Source: Amycolatopsis sp. WQ 127309 (GTDB lineage: Bacteria; Actinomycetota; Actinomycetes; Mycobacteriales; Pseudonocardiaceae). Taken from it: a stretch of 64,000 nucleotides of DNA. Below, piece by piece: positions 32,859 to 41,526 of this stretch (position 1 is the stretch's first letter; each line of letters opens with the position of its first letter). The notes under the pieces were generated by a model, which ran no database searches, was not told where the DNA came from, and saw only the letters and a list, made by a program, of their open reading frames with translations. Made by a program: the position numbers and the translations under genes. Location of the stretch: positions 11,049,001 through 11,113,000 of the forward strand of contig NZ_CP095481.1 in the NCBI RefSeq assembly GCF_023023025.1, read 5' to 3'.

Positions 32859-34304
32859 TCACCGCGAGGGCGGGAAATCCAGGACGCACTCGCCGACGCT
32901 CACCTCGGCCGGCCACTCCAGCTTCAGCGAGCGGTCGACCCGGTCCCCGGCGTCGACCGGCACGGCGTGCGCGGCCAGCCCCATCGCCTTCGCGGTCAGG
33001 TAAAGGACCTGCTGCAGGGCACCGACGTGCAGCAACGTCGTCGCGTACGCGGCGTTCCCCAGCACCCACGCGATCCGCGACATCCGCGCGGTCATCGTCA
33101 GCAGCACCGGCGGCCGGCGGTGGCTGCCGGCCCCGACCATCGCCAGGTCGAGCAGGCCGTCGAGGCCACCGGCGTCGTCGTTGGTCAGCGTCAGGGTGTG
33201 CCACAGCGGGTCGTAGTGGTAGATCCCCCGCGCCAGGCCGACGCAGCGGTTGATCGCGACGTAGATCTCGAGCTCGTACAGGCAGGCGACGCTGAAGTAG
33301 GGCCGCTGGGAGGCCTCGTGGGCCGGGCCGCCGGGCAGGTACGCCGGGCCGACCGAGCGCACCCGCGCGGCGCGGAAGAGCAGCTCCCCGATCTGCTCGG
33401 CGGACAACGCGCGCTCGGTCATCTCGGGGCAGGTGTGGTCGTCTTCGAGCAGCTCGCTCAGCGTCGGGTCGTTGGCCTGGAGCATCGCCGGGCTGGGCCG
33501 GTGCAGCGGGAAGGTCGAGCCGGCCGCGGTCTGCTTGACCACCGGCGGCTCCGCGCCCTCGCGGTGCGCCCCCGGATCCGTCGGGCCGCCCTTCTGCCAG
33601 GTCCGGCTCCGGGCGTGGAACAGCAGGTCACCGGGCGACCAGACGGCCAGGTCACCGTCGGTGTCCTCGGTGAACCGCGCCCAGTCGTCGGCCAGCAGCG
33701 CCACCCCCGCGGCCACCAGGAACGCGATGATGTCGGCCACGACCGGCTCGGCCAGCCCGGTGGTCTCCGCGACCTGCGCGACGGTGACCGGACCGGCCAG
33801 CGACGAGACCACGAGCATCGCCGGCGGCCGCAGCAGCGCGACCCGGTACCGGGCGCGGGGGGACTCGAGCAGCAGCCCGCCGCCGTCCGGGCGCATCGCC
33901 GAGAACCGGGAGAGCTTGACCTGCCGGCCGGGTGGCACCGGTTCGGCCTGGAAGACCGGGGACTGGGTGACCGGGATCGCCGAGAGCAGCGGACCGCGGC
34001 CGTCGTTGAGCGCGAGCGAGTGCACGACCGAGCCGGCCAGCCGGTTGAGCACCCGGCGCAGCGTGCCGGCCCAGGCTTCGGCGCCACCGCGCGCCGACGA
34101 GACCAGGTTGGCCATCGACACCGGCCCGAGCAGCAGCCGGCTCAGCGACTCGCGGACCGCTTCGGGAATGCTCGCCAGCTCGTACTCGCCCCACCACGTG
34201 ATCGCGACGAGCGTGTCGTCCTCCCCCGCTTCCAGCAGGGTGTCTTCGCTCAGGGACCACAGCCGGACGGTCTCCGGACTGCCCTCCAGGCCGTCTGCAA
34301 GCAA
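32859..34304 (-). CDS. SagB-type FMN dehydrogenase (azoline oxidase)
   Basis: 481 residues from a TTG start with AGGAGA upstream. The C-terminal half is a nitroreductase-fold SagB/ThcOx domain (LLFRAARVRSVG, YELEIYVAINRCVGLARGIYHYDP, LLHVGALQQVLYLTAKAMGLAAHAVPV). The N-terminal half resembles the extra domain of such enzymes. In TOMM biosynthesis this FMN enzyme oxidises thiazolines and oxazolines to thiazoles and oxazoles on the precursor peptide. It starts 50 bases after the cyclodehydratase gene on the same strand and clearly belongs to the same operon. Confidence 0.88.
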   Translation of the reverse strand: MLADGLEGSPETVRLWSLSEDTLLEAGEDDTLVAITWWGEYELASIPEAVRESLSRLLLGPVSMANLVSSARGGAEAWAGTLRRVLNRLAGSVVHSLALNDGRGPLLSAIPVTQSPVFQAEPVPPGRQVKLSRFSAMRPDGGGLLLESPRARYRVALLRPPAMLVVSSLAGPVTVAQVAETTGLAEPVVADIIAFLVAAGVALLADDWARFTEDTDGDLAVWSPGDLLFHARSRTWQKGGPTDPGAHREGAEPPVVKQTAAGSTFPLHRPSPAMLQANDPTLSELLEDDHTCPEMTERALSAEQIGELLFRAARVRSVGPAYLPGGPAHEASQRPYFSVACLYELEIYVAINRCVGLARGIYHYDPLWHTLTLTNDDAGGLDGLLDLAMVGAGSHRRPPVLLTMTARMSRIAWVLGNAAYATTLLHVGALQQVLYLTAKAMGLAAHAVPVDAGDRVDRSLKLEWPAEVSVGECVLDFPPSR

Positions 34305-34353
34305 GGTATTCTCCTAGGGCGGAACAACGAGCACTGAGCCTCCCGCGGGACTC

Positions 34354-36675
34354 TTAAAGAAACATCGGGAACGGGTTGAGGCCCTCGTACGGCGTCGGCG
34401 CGTCGAGCCGGCCGAGCCGGACCGGGACGTCGAACAGCCGGCCGGGCGCGAACCGGGCCCAGAACGGCCGCAGGCCCGGGACGAGCACCTTGACCACCGG
34501 GATCCCGACGTCCGGCCGGGTCTGGTCGAGCACGAGCAGCTCGAGACCCGCTTGACCGAGCAGCCGGGCCAGCGCCTCGACGTCGTCGCGGACGTCGGAC
34601 CGGTTGACGTACGGGAAGTCGGCCGCGGCCCGCATCCGCTGCCCGGCCGCGGGCCGCAGGTAGGGCTGGTTGGCGACGGTGGCGTACGCGAGCCAGCGCC
34701 GCGCGTCCGGGTCGTCGACGTCGTGGCCCGCGGCCTGCACGACGGGCAGCATCTGGTTGAGCTCGGTCACCGCCCGGCGCACCGCGATTCGCGGGTCGAG
34801 GTGGGCGCCGAAGCCCATCATGATGTCCTCGTGCGGGCCGTCGGTCCGCCGCGAAAGCGCGACGGCCACCGGGATCCCGAGATCGGACGTCACGTCGAGG
34901 ACCCACAGCTCCCGGCCGAGCGTCGCGTAGCCGGCCGACATCTCCTCCAGCCACGGGTCGCCGAAGGACGCGAGGTCGACGCCCGGCACCGGCGTGCGGT
35001 TGTACCACCACAGCGCCACCGCGTCGCGTTCGACGAGCTCCAGCGCGCCCTGCAGGATCGCGTCCTCCAGGCTGCTGCCCGCCGCGGCGCCGTTCGAGTC
35101 CGCGCGCACCCCGGGCGTCGCGTGCTCCCGCGGGATGCCGTAGTACAGGTAGGACGTCGGCAGCAGGCGGCGCTGCCCGGTGAGCGACCACACCGGCGTC
35201 CAGTCGACCTCGGCCGCCGGGTCGAACGGCGCGGGGATCCCCTGGAACTCCGCGTGGGCGCGGTTCCAGGCCGCGCGGTCGCGGTACTGCCGGTCGTCGA
35301 AGAGCATGCATTCGTTGGGGTGGACGGCTTCCTCGCCCAGCTGCTCGTAGGAGCCGCGGATGCGGAGCTCGTCGCCCTGGAAGTTGCCGGAGAACCGCTC
35401 CGCCGCCTCGCAGAGGGCGCTGACCTCGGCGTCGAGCGGGCTGACGCCCTTGCCGCCGTTCTCGCAGCGCAACCCGGCGCGCAACGCGGCCATCCCGGTG
35501 ACGCCGCGGGCGACGTTGGGCCCGGAGCGGTAGGCGTTGGCGAACGACGGCGCGTCCGGGTCCGGCCGGATCTCCTTGATGATCCCGGTGACCGGGCTGA
35601 CCAGGTGCCGGTGCCGGCTCAGCATCTCCGCCGGGGTGGTCGTCCGGTGCCCGCCACCGCCGGTGGTCGCCTTCTTCGCCGGCTGCAGCACCACCGGGCG
35701 GTCCGTGCGCCCGGCCACCAGCGACGGGTCGCCGCAGTCCGGGCACTGCGGGCGGCGGCGCAGCTCGTGCAGCCGGCCCTGCAGGTCGAGCGTGTCCAGC
35801 GTCCACACGCACTGCTGGCCAGGATGGCGGTAGCCGGCCAGCCACTTGGACGCCTCCAGCGCGACCAGGTGCGCCGCGGCCGCGGTCAGCGACGGCAGCG
35901 CCGACACCGGGCGGTGCGCCGGGCCGGCGTGGCCGAGTTCTTCCTGCACGCAGGCCTCGGCGTGCCGGTGGCCCCACAGCCGGTGCGTCAGGCAGTGCCA
36001 GCAGGCCTCCCCCGGCTGGAGCACCGGGCCGATCCACACCTGGGCCCCGGACGGGCGCGCGAGCAGCCAGGGCCGCCCGGTCCGGCGGTGCTCGGCGTCG
36101 ATCACGGCCAGGCGCGGGTCGAGGTAGTCGGCGCACAGCACGATCGAGAGGTCGGCGACGCCGGCGTCCGCGGGCACCACCGCGATACCGGCGTCGGCCA
36201 GCGCCCGCTCGACGGCTCCGGGGTCGGTGCCGGCGGCGCTGTCGCCCACCGCGATCAGCGCCGCGGTGCCCGGCCGCGCGGCGACGACGTCGGCGTCGAT
36301 GCCGCAGGCGTCCCAGTAGGCCAGCGCGCGCTCGTCACCCGGCCGGGTGCCCCCGGCCGGCTTGCGCAACGTCACCAGGCCGGCGTCGACCAGCTGGGTC
36401 AGCAGCGCGGCGACCTCCTCCGGGGCCATTCCCCCCGGCCGCCCGCGCAGCAGCCGGTCGAGGTCGTGCGTGCCGTCGAGCAGGGCCGCCAGCGATTCGA
36501 TCTTGGCCCCGCGCATCGCGATGACGCCCTGCTCGGAGAACAGGTAGGCGCCCTTGCCCGCGTGGACCTCCGCCCGCAGGTGCCGCCGGAACGCCGGGGT
36601 CGGGGCGGGAGCGGGCGTGGCCGCGGCGGGCCCGCCGTCGTCCGGTACCCGCACGTCCACCGCTGTTGTGCGCAT
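34354..36675 (-). CDS. Fused ThiF-like/YcaO azoline cyclodehydratase (TOMM C-D fusion)
   Basis: 773 residues. Residues 30-105 look like a winged-helix leader-binding domain (RRE). Residues 130-320 form an E1/ThiF-like domain with a zinc tetracysteine (Cys225, Cys228, Cys311, Cys314). Residues 355-773 form the YcaO domain with ATP/Mg motifs: SALCEAAERFSG (419-430), SNGAAAGSS...LELVERDA (527-552) and RRAVTELNQ (633-641). The C-terminus ...NPFPMFL resembles the PxPxP tail of azoline-forming YcaOs. It uses ATP to cyclise Cys, Ser or Thr side chains on a peptide. AGGAG fixes the ATG. The SagB gene is next in the operon; no protease or exporter gene of the RiPP type is adjacent. Confidence 0.93.
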   Translation of the reverse strand: MRTTAVDVRVPDDGGPAAATPAPAPTPAFRRHLRAEVHAGKGAYLFSEQGVIAMRGAKIESLAALLDGTHDLDRLLRGRPGGMAPEEVAALLTQLVDAGLVTLRKPAGGTRPGDERALAYWDACGIDADVVAARPGTAALIAVGDSAAGTDPGAVERALADAGIAVVPADAGVADLSIVLCADYLDPRLAVIDAEHRRTGRPWLLARPSGAQVWIGPVLQPGEACWHCLTHRLWGHRHAEACVQEELGHAGPAHRPVSALPSLTAAAAHLVALEASKWLAGYRHPGQQCVWTLDTLDLQGRLHELRRRPQCPDCGDPSLVAGRTDRPVVLQPAKKATTGGGGHRTTTPAEMLSRHRHLVSPVTGIIKEIRPDPDAPSFANAYRSGPNVARGVTGMAALRAGLRCENGGKGVSPLDAEVSALCEAAERFSGNFQGDELRIRGSYEQLGEEAVHPNECMLFDDRQYRDRAAWNRAHAEFQGIPAPFDPAAEVDWTPVWSLTGQRRLLPTSYLYYGIPREHATPGVRADSNGAAAGSSLEDAILQGALELVERDAVALWWYNRTPVPGVDLASFGDPWLEEMSAGYATLGRELWVLDVTSDLGIPVAVALSRRTDGPHEDIMMGFGAHLDPRIAVRRAVTELNQMLPVVQAAGHDVDDPDARRWLAYATVANQPYLRPAAGQRMRAAADFPYVNRSDVRDDVEALARLLGQAGLELLVLDQTRPDVGIPVVKVLVPGLRPFWARFAPGRLFDVPVRLGRLDAPTPYEGLNPFPMFL

Positions 36676-36750
36676 GGGGCTCTCCTGCCGGCAGTCGGGA
36701 GGATTGAACGAGGACCCGAATCCTGCTCCTGCAGGCCGGGGCCCGGCCAG

Positions 36751-36806
36751 TGTGGAAATGCACGGAGAAGTCGTGCGAAACGCATGTTTCGACCTGGGAA
36801 ACACAG
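36751..36806 (+). promoter_or_regulatory. Regulatory array 3: triplet of the 13-bp element
   Basis: The 295-base region between the cyclodehydratase and the second HxlR gene holds TGTGGAAATGCAC (36751-36763), GTGCGAAACGCAT (36773-36785) and CTGGGAAACACAG (36794-36806). The starts are 22 and 21 bases apart, the same geometry as at 19963 and 29622. The first and third copies are weaker matches. Confidence 0.55.
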
Positions 36807-36970
36807 GGGTCGCCGGTGCGCGGCTCACTGGCAGCGCGCGGCCCGGGACGTCACCGTGGACAGCGACGCCCGTGGCGGCACGGCACGTCGCCGGAACCGT
36901 AACCGAGCCCGCGGCACCGCGCGACTCGGGCGGCAGCCGGCCAGGCACCCGAAAAAGTGAGGAACCGAGT

Positions 36971-37666
36971 ATGCCCACCTCTGCTCGCACCTACGGACAG
37001 TTCTGCGGCCTGGCCCGGGCGCTCGAGATCATCGGCGAACGATGGTCGCTGCTCGTCGTGCGGGACCTCGTGCTCGGTCCGAAGCGCTTCACCGACCTGC
37101 AGCAGACCCTGCCGCGCATCCCGGTGAGCATCCTGACCTCCCGGCTCAACGAGCTCGAGGAGGCGGGCGTGATCCGCCGCCGGGTCCTGTCGCAGCTGGA
37201 CGCCGGGGTCGTCTACGAGCTCACCGAGTACGGCTGCGAGCTCGACCACATCGTGCTCGACCTCGGCCTGTGGGGTGCCCGCTCGCTCGGCTACCCGAAG
37301 CCGGGTGACGCCTTCAGCATGGACACCGCGATCCTGTCGCTCTACACGACCTTCCGCGAGGAAGAGGCCGCGGGCGTGCACGTCAACTACGAGCTGCGCC
37401 ACCTCGGCGGCGAGATGATCGTGCACGCGCTGGTCGACGACGGCACCCTCAAGGTCTCCGCCGGCTCGCTGCCCAGCCCCGACCTGGTGATCGAGCCGCA
37501 GGGCCCGGCGATCCTGGACCTGCTCAACGGCAGCCTGACCGCGCAGGACGCGCTGTCCGGCGGTCAGGTCCACGTCGAGGGCGACCCGGCACACCTGGAG
37601 CTGTTCACCCGGCTGTTCCACATCCCGCCGGCCCCGGAGCGCCCGACCGGGCTGGCCGTGCACTGA
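36971..37666 (+). CDS. HxlR-type regulator fused to an SCP2-like domain (copy 2)
   Basis: 231 residues and close to the 21024-21722 protein from end to end: YGQFCGLARALEIIGERWSLLVVRDLVLG, LPRIPVSILTSRLNELEEAGVI, LDHIVLDLGLWGARSL, then the SCP2-like domain ending FTRLFHIPPAPERPTGL. The redox-type cysteine after the QF motif is kept. GAGGAA sets the ATG. It is divergent from the cyclodehydratase operon, with the third 13-bp triplet between them, so it is a candidate regulator of the RiPP genes or a target of the shared activator. Confidence 0.88.
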   Translation: MPTSARTYGQFCGLARALEIIGERWSLLVVRDLVLGPKRFTDLQQTLPRIPVSILTSRLNELEEAGVIRRRVLSQLDAGVVYELTEYGCELDHIVLDLGLWGARSLGYPKPGDAFSMDTAILSLYTTFREEEAAGVHVNYELRHLGGEMIVHALVDDGTLKVSAGSLPSPDLVIEPQGPAILDLLNGSLTAQDALSGGQVHVEGDPAHLELFTRLFHIPPAPERPTGLAVH

Positions 37667-37714
37667 CCCGGGTCCGCGCAATCCGCCACACCGCCGCAAA
37701 TTTCGCCACGAGAT

Positions 37715-37740
37715 GGGCAATCCGGAGGAACGGATTGCCC
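37715..37740 (+). terminator. Hairpin after the second HxlR gene
   Basis: GGGCAATCCG (37715-37724) and CGGATTGCCC (37731-37740) pair perfectly around a six-base loop, 48 bases after the stop codon. There is no U-tract. Confidence 0.6.
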
Positions 37741-37752
37741 TCCGGCGAAGGC

Positions 37753-37773
37753 TAAGATCCGTGCGAAACGTCA
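37753..37773 (+). promoter_or_regulatory. TAAGAT box and single 13-bp element before the membrane protein gene
   Basis: TAAGAT (37753-37758) is followed directly by GTGCGAAACGTCA (37761-37773), a match to the element of the three arrays but without its neighbours. It lies 22 bases before the ATG at 37796. Confidence 0.4.
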
Positions 37774-37795
37774 TTTTCGGGATACTGGGGTCTGC

Positions 37796-38371
37796 ATGTC
37801 GACGTCCGAAATCACCCGCCCCGCCGGGTTCCTCGCCGCGCTCAACAGCCGGTACCACCACCGCGCGCTCGCCGTGTTCATGGTGATCGTCATCGGGCAC
37901 TGGGCCGAGCACATCGTGCAGGCCGTGCAGATCTACGGCTTCGGCTGGCCGACCTCGCGCGCCCGCGGCGTGCTGGGCATGCCGTTCCCGTGGCTGATCT
38001 CGCAGGAGTGGCTGCACTACGGCTACGCGCTCGTGATGCTGGTGTTCCTGTGGGTCCTGCGCCACGGCTTCGCCGGCCGCTCGCGGCAGTGGTGGAACCT
38101 GGCCCTGGGCATCCAGTTCTGGCACCACATCGAGCACCTGCTGCTGTTCATCCAGGCGCAGTCGGGCTGGCGGCTGGCCGGGCAGAAGGTGCCCACCAGC
38201 ATCATCCAGCTGCTGATCCCGCGGGTGGAGCTGCACCTGTTCTACAACACGATCGTCACCATCCCGATGATCGTCGCGATCGTGCTGCACCGGCGGGCCT
38301 CGGCCGCGGAGCACGAGCTGACCGGCTGCACCTGCGGGCTGCCCCGGCACTCCGCGCTCGCCGCGTCGTGA
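37796..38371 (+). CDS. His-rich polytopic membrane protein linked to CopC-CopD
   Basis: 191 residues with four or five membrane helices. Many histidines lie in or next to them (GHWAEH, LHYGYA, FWHHIEHLL, ELHLFYN), and the tail has a CTCG. This suggests intramembrane metal binding, copper being likely given the neighbour. The family is not one I can name. The stop overlaps the GTG start of the CopC-CopD gene (GTGA), so they are coupled. Confidence 0.7.
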   Translation: MSTSEITRPAGFLAALNSRYHHRALAVFMVIVIGHWAEHIVQAVQIYGFGWPTSRARGVLGMPFPWLISQEWLHYGYALVMLVFLWVLRHGFAGRSRQWWNLALGIQFWHHIEHLLLFIQAQSGWRLAGQKVPTSIIQLLIPRVELHLFYNTIVTIPMIVAIVLHRRASAAEHELTGCTCGLPRHSALAAS

Positions 38372-39687
38372 AACGCGCGCTGGCCCTGCTGGCCCTGGTC
38401 CTCGGCCTGCTGGTGGTCGGCGCCGTTCCCGCTTCGGCTCACGTCGAGATCATCTCGTCCACCCCCGGGGACGGTGCCCGCCTGACGGCGGCGCCGTCCC
38501 TGGTGTCGGTGACGCTGTCGGAGAACATCGGCATCCAGCCCGGCTCGATCAAGGTCGTGGACCTGTCCGGGAAGCAGGCCGACACCGGCCCGGTGTTCCA
38601 GCCCGGCGACGTCGCCGAGCAGGTGGCGGTGCGCCTCGAGCCGGGCCTGCCCGACGGCAGCTACCTGGTCGAGTACGCGTTCGTCTCGGCCGACTCGCAC
38701 CCGGTGCGCGGCACGTTCGCGTTCGTCGTCGGCACCGGCCCGCTGGTGACGTCGGCGGGCGCGGTCTCGGCGGCCACCGGCACGGACCCGGCGGTCGACG
38801 CCGTGTCGACGGCGGTCCGCTGGCTGGCCTACCTCGGCGTCGTCCTGCTCGGCGGGCTGGCGTTCGTGCTGCTCTGCCGCCCGGGCGCTCGCACCGACGG
38901 CCGCGCGCGGCGGCTGCTGCGCTGGGGCGCGGTACTGGTCGGCGCGATGGCGGCCGCGGCGTTCGTGCTGCAGGGCCCGTACGCGGCCGGGCGCGATCTG
39001 GCCGCGGTGACCGACCCGGCCCTGCTGGCCGACACGCTCCGCGTCGCGTACGGGAAGCTGCTGCTGCTGCGCCTGGTCGCGGTGGGCGCGCTGGCGGTGT
39101 GCACGGCCCGGCTGCTGCGGCCGTCGGATCACCTGCGGCCGCGCTTCGAGAACCTGGCGATGGTGGCCGGCTTCCTCGTCCTGCTGACGTTCTCGGCGAC
39201 CGGGCACCCGGTGACCGACCCGATCATGTACTTCTCGGTGACCGCGGACCTGGTGCACTTCGGCGCGATCGCGATCTGGGCCGGCGGCCTGGTCCAGCTG
39301 GCGCTGTGCCTGTACCGCCCGGCCGACGGCGAGGACGTCGCCGGCGTGGCGGCCCGGTTCTCCAGGCTGGCGGCGGGCGCGGTGACGGCGATCGCGCTCA
39401 GCGGCGCGGTGCTGGCGCTGCGGATCATGCCGTCGCTGACGTCGTTGTGGACCACCCGGTTCGGGCTGCTGGTGCTGCTGAAGATCGCGGGCTTCGCGGC
39501 GCTGCTGGCCGTGGCGAGCCGGTCCCGCCGCGCGGTCCGCCGGATGGCGACCCCCGCGCCCGGCGGCACGGCGACGCTCACCACGGACCTGCGCCGCCTC
39601 CGTCTGGCGGTGTCGACGGAGGTCCTGCTCAGCGTGGTCGTCCTCGCCTTGGCGGCGTTCCTGACGGTCACCCCGCCCGGCGGCTGA
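38368..39687 (+). CDS. CopC-CopD fusion, copper uptake/resistance protein
   Basis: 439 residues. A signal peptide (residues 1-25, cleaved near ASA|H) leaves the mature N-terminal His of CopC, a copper ligand. The CopC beta-domain spans 26-130 (STPGDGARLTAAPSLVSVTLSENI, and VSADSHPVRGTFAFVV with an Asp-x-His ligand). A CopD membrane domain of about eight helices covers 155-439. It moves or buffers copper at the membrane. Copper enzymes or copper-driven stress could connect it with the pathway, but it could equally be a neighbouring cell gene. Confidence 0.92.
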   Translation: MKRALALLALVLGLLVVGAVPASAHVEIISSTPGDGARLTAAPSLVSVTLSENIGIQPGSIKVVDLSGKQADTGPVFQPGDVAEQVAVRLEPGLPDGSYLVEYAFVSADSHPVRGTFAFVVGTGPLVTSAGAVSAATGTDPAVDAVSTAVRWLAYLGVVLLGGLAFVLLCRPGARTDGRARRLLRWGAVLVGAMAAAAFVLQGPYAAGRDLAAVTDPALLADTLRVAYGKLLLLRLVAVGALAVCTARLLRPSDHLRPRFENLAMVAGFLVLLTFSATGHPVTDPIMYFSVTADLVHFGAIAIWAGGLVQLALCLYRPADGEDVAGVAARFSRLAAGAVTAIALSGAVLALRIMPSLTSLWTTRFGLLVLLKIAGFAALLAVASRSRRAVRRMATPAPGGTATLTTDLRRLRLAVSTEVLLSVVVLALAAFLTVTPPGG

Positions 39688-39894
39688 CCCGCCTTCTCCG
39701 TCTGCGACCCGATGTCGAGCCACACCGATACTCGTCGCGTCCGGCCCAGTCCACTCCGCAGCCGTGCGTGATGGTGTCGCCCGGATCCTCGAACGTCCTC
39801 ACCGGACTGCCCTGGTTTCACCGCGGGCTCACTCGCTCCGGCGGCAGCACCTCGGGCGTCCGGCGTCGTCCGGCCGGTCGCGGGCACGCACATG

Positions 39895-39928
39895 ACCCGG
39901 GGCGGGCCGCGAACGGCCCGCCCCGGGT
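39895..39928. terminator. Bidirectional terminator, mainly for the HpaB operon
   Basis: ACCCGGGGCGGGCCG (39895-39909) and CGGCCCGCCCCGGGT (39914-39928) form a perfect 15-bp stem with a four-base loop, 16 bases beyond the minus-strand stop codon at 39945. The 207 bases before it (39688-39894) show nothing else. Confidence 0.85.
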
Positions 39929-39944
39929 CTGTCCCAGCAGCGGC

Positions 39945-41495
39945 TCAGCCGCCGAAGAGGTCGCGGCCCGCCTTGCCCAGCTCGTCGAACGAGGCGAGGT
40001 CGGGCACCTGCCACCCGTCCAGGTCGTACTCGGACAGGCACTGGTCGACGAGGGCCTTGTAGCCGTCCAGCTGACCGTCGGCCATCTGCCCGTACAGCAG
40101 CTCCAGCCGGGTGTTCTCGTGGCTGCCGGCGTAGTTGCGCTCGTAGAGCTCGTGCCGGCCGCCGAACTCGGTGCCGACCGCGTCCCACAGCAGCTTCATG
40201 ACCTTCACCCGCTCGACCGCGTCGATGCCGTGCGAGCCACGCAGGTACTTGTCCAGGTACGGCCGGATGTCCTCGTTCCGGAAGTCCTGCGCGCTGGAGT
40301 TGAGGTAGATCATGCCGCTCGCGACGTCCTGCAGCACGATCTCGCGCAGCCGCGCGTAACCGAGCTGGGAGAACCACCGGTAGGCCATGCCGTACCGCGG
40401 GTTGGGCAGCACCGCGCCGTTGCGCCACGGCACCGGGTTGCGCGCCGCGGCGTCGGACAGGCCCCAGAACAGGTTGCGCCAGGCGAGCACCTCGCCGAGA
40501 CGCGTCTGCACGCCCCGGAAGTCGCTGACCCCGGTGATCTCCAGCGCCTTGGCGAGCAGGCCGGCCAGGAACTCGAACTTCACCGCGAGCCGGGTGCAGC
40601 CCTGGAAGGTGAACCGCTCGATGAACCCGGACTGCCCGGTGAACATGCTCACCTTGGCGACGTCGCCGTAGATGAACACGTTCTCCCACGGGACGAGGAC
40701 CTTGTCCAGCACGAGGACGGTGTCGTTCTCGTCCAGCCGCGAGGAAAGCGGGTAGTCGAAGGGACTCCCGGTCACCGCGGACGCCGCGCTGTAGGACTGG
40801 CGGCAGATCAGCTTCATGCCCGGCGCGTCCATCGGCACGGTCGCCACGAGCGCGAACTTCTTGTCCTTGATGGGCAACCCGTAGTGGGCGATGAAGTTGT
40901 AGTGCGTGAGCGCGGACCCGGTCGCCACGACCTTCGCCCCGCTGACGATCAGCCCGGAGTCGGTCTCGCGCTCCACGTGGACGAAGACGTCGGCGACCTC
41001 TTCCGGCGGCCGGTGCCGGTCCACCGGCGGGTGCACGATCGCGTGGTTCCAGTAGAGGACCTTCTCCTGCGACTCCCGGTACCAGCGGCGCGCGTTGTCG
41101 GCGAACGGGTTGTAGAAGTCGGCGTTCGCGCCGAGCGTGCCGAGGAACGACGCCTTGTAGTCGGGGCTGCGCCCCATCCAGCCGTAGCTCATCCGCGCCC
41201 ACGACGCGATCGCCTGCTGGTCGGCGACGAGGTCTTCGGCGCTGTGCGGCGTCGTGAAGAACCGGTGGGTGTAGCCCCCGGGGCCGCCGGCGTCGGTCGC
41301 GGTGGTGAGCACGTCGCGGTGCTCGGGATCGTGCAGCGCGTCGTAGAGCCGGGCGACCATCCGCACCGGGTTGCGGAACGCGGGGTGTTCGGTCACATCC
41401 TTGACCCGCTCGCCGTACAGGTAGACCTCGCGGTCGTCGCGCAGGCTCTCGATGTACTCGTCGCCGGTGAGCGGCCGGGTCGTCTGCTCGGTCAT
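39945..41495 (-). CDS. HpaB/SgcC-type FADH2-dependent phenol hydroxylase
   Basis: 516 residues of the 4-hydroxyphenylacetate 3-monooxygenase large-component family ([22 protein letters not shown] at the start; [63 protein letters not shown]). It ortho-hydroxylates a phenol using reduced FAD from a separate reductase, here probably the E6-like gene at 3598. In C-1027 the homologue SgcC hydroxylates the carrier-bound beta-tyrosine unit. A similar aryl substrate is likely, although no aminomutase is seen in the window. ATG at 41495 follows GAGGGTG; another ATG 27 bases upstream has no ribosome site. Confidence 0.9.
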   Translation of the reverse strand: MTEQTTRPLTGDEYIESLRDDREVYLYGERVKDVTEHPAFRNPVRMVARLYDALHDPEHRDVLTTATDAGGPGGYTHRFFTTPHSAEDLVADQQAIASWARMSYGWMGRSPDYKASFLGTLGANADFYNPFADNARRWYRESQEKVLYWNHAIVHPPVDRHRPPEEVADVFVHVERETDSGLIVSGAKVVATGSALTHYNFIAHYGLPIKDKKFALVATVPMDAPGMKLICRQSYSAASAVTGSPFDYPLSSRLDENDTVLVLDKVLVPWENVFIYGDVAKVSMFTGQSGFIERFTFQGCTRLAVKFEFLAGLLAKALEITGVSDFRGVQTRLGEVLAWRNLFWGLSDAAARNPVPWRNGAVLPNPRYGMAYRWFSQLGYARLREIVLQDVASGMIYLNSSAQDFRNEDIRPYLDKYLRGSHGIDAVERVKVMKLLWDAVGTEFGGRHELYERNYAGSHENTRLELLYGQMADGQLDGYKALVDQCLSEYDLDGWQVPDLASFDELGKAGRDLFGG

Positions 41496-41526
41496 CTGAT
41501 CATCACCCTCGTGTGCCGGCATGGGG

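Noticed and set aside
31854..36960. Plus-strand frames of about 800 codons opposite kinase 2, SagB and the YcaO protein
   Set aside because: Shadow frames; the minus-strand products show intact catalytic motifs.
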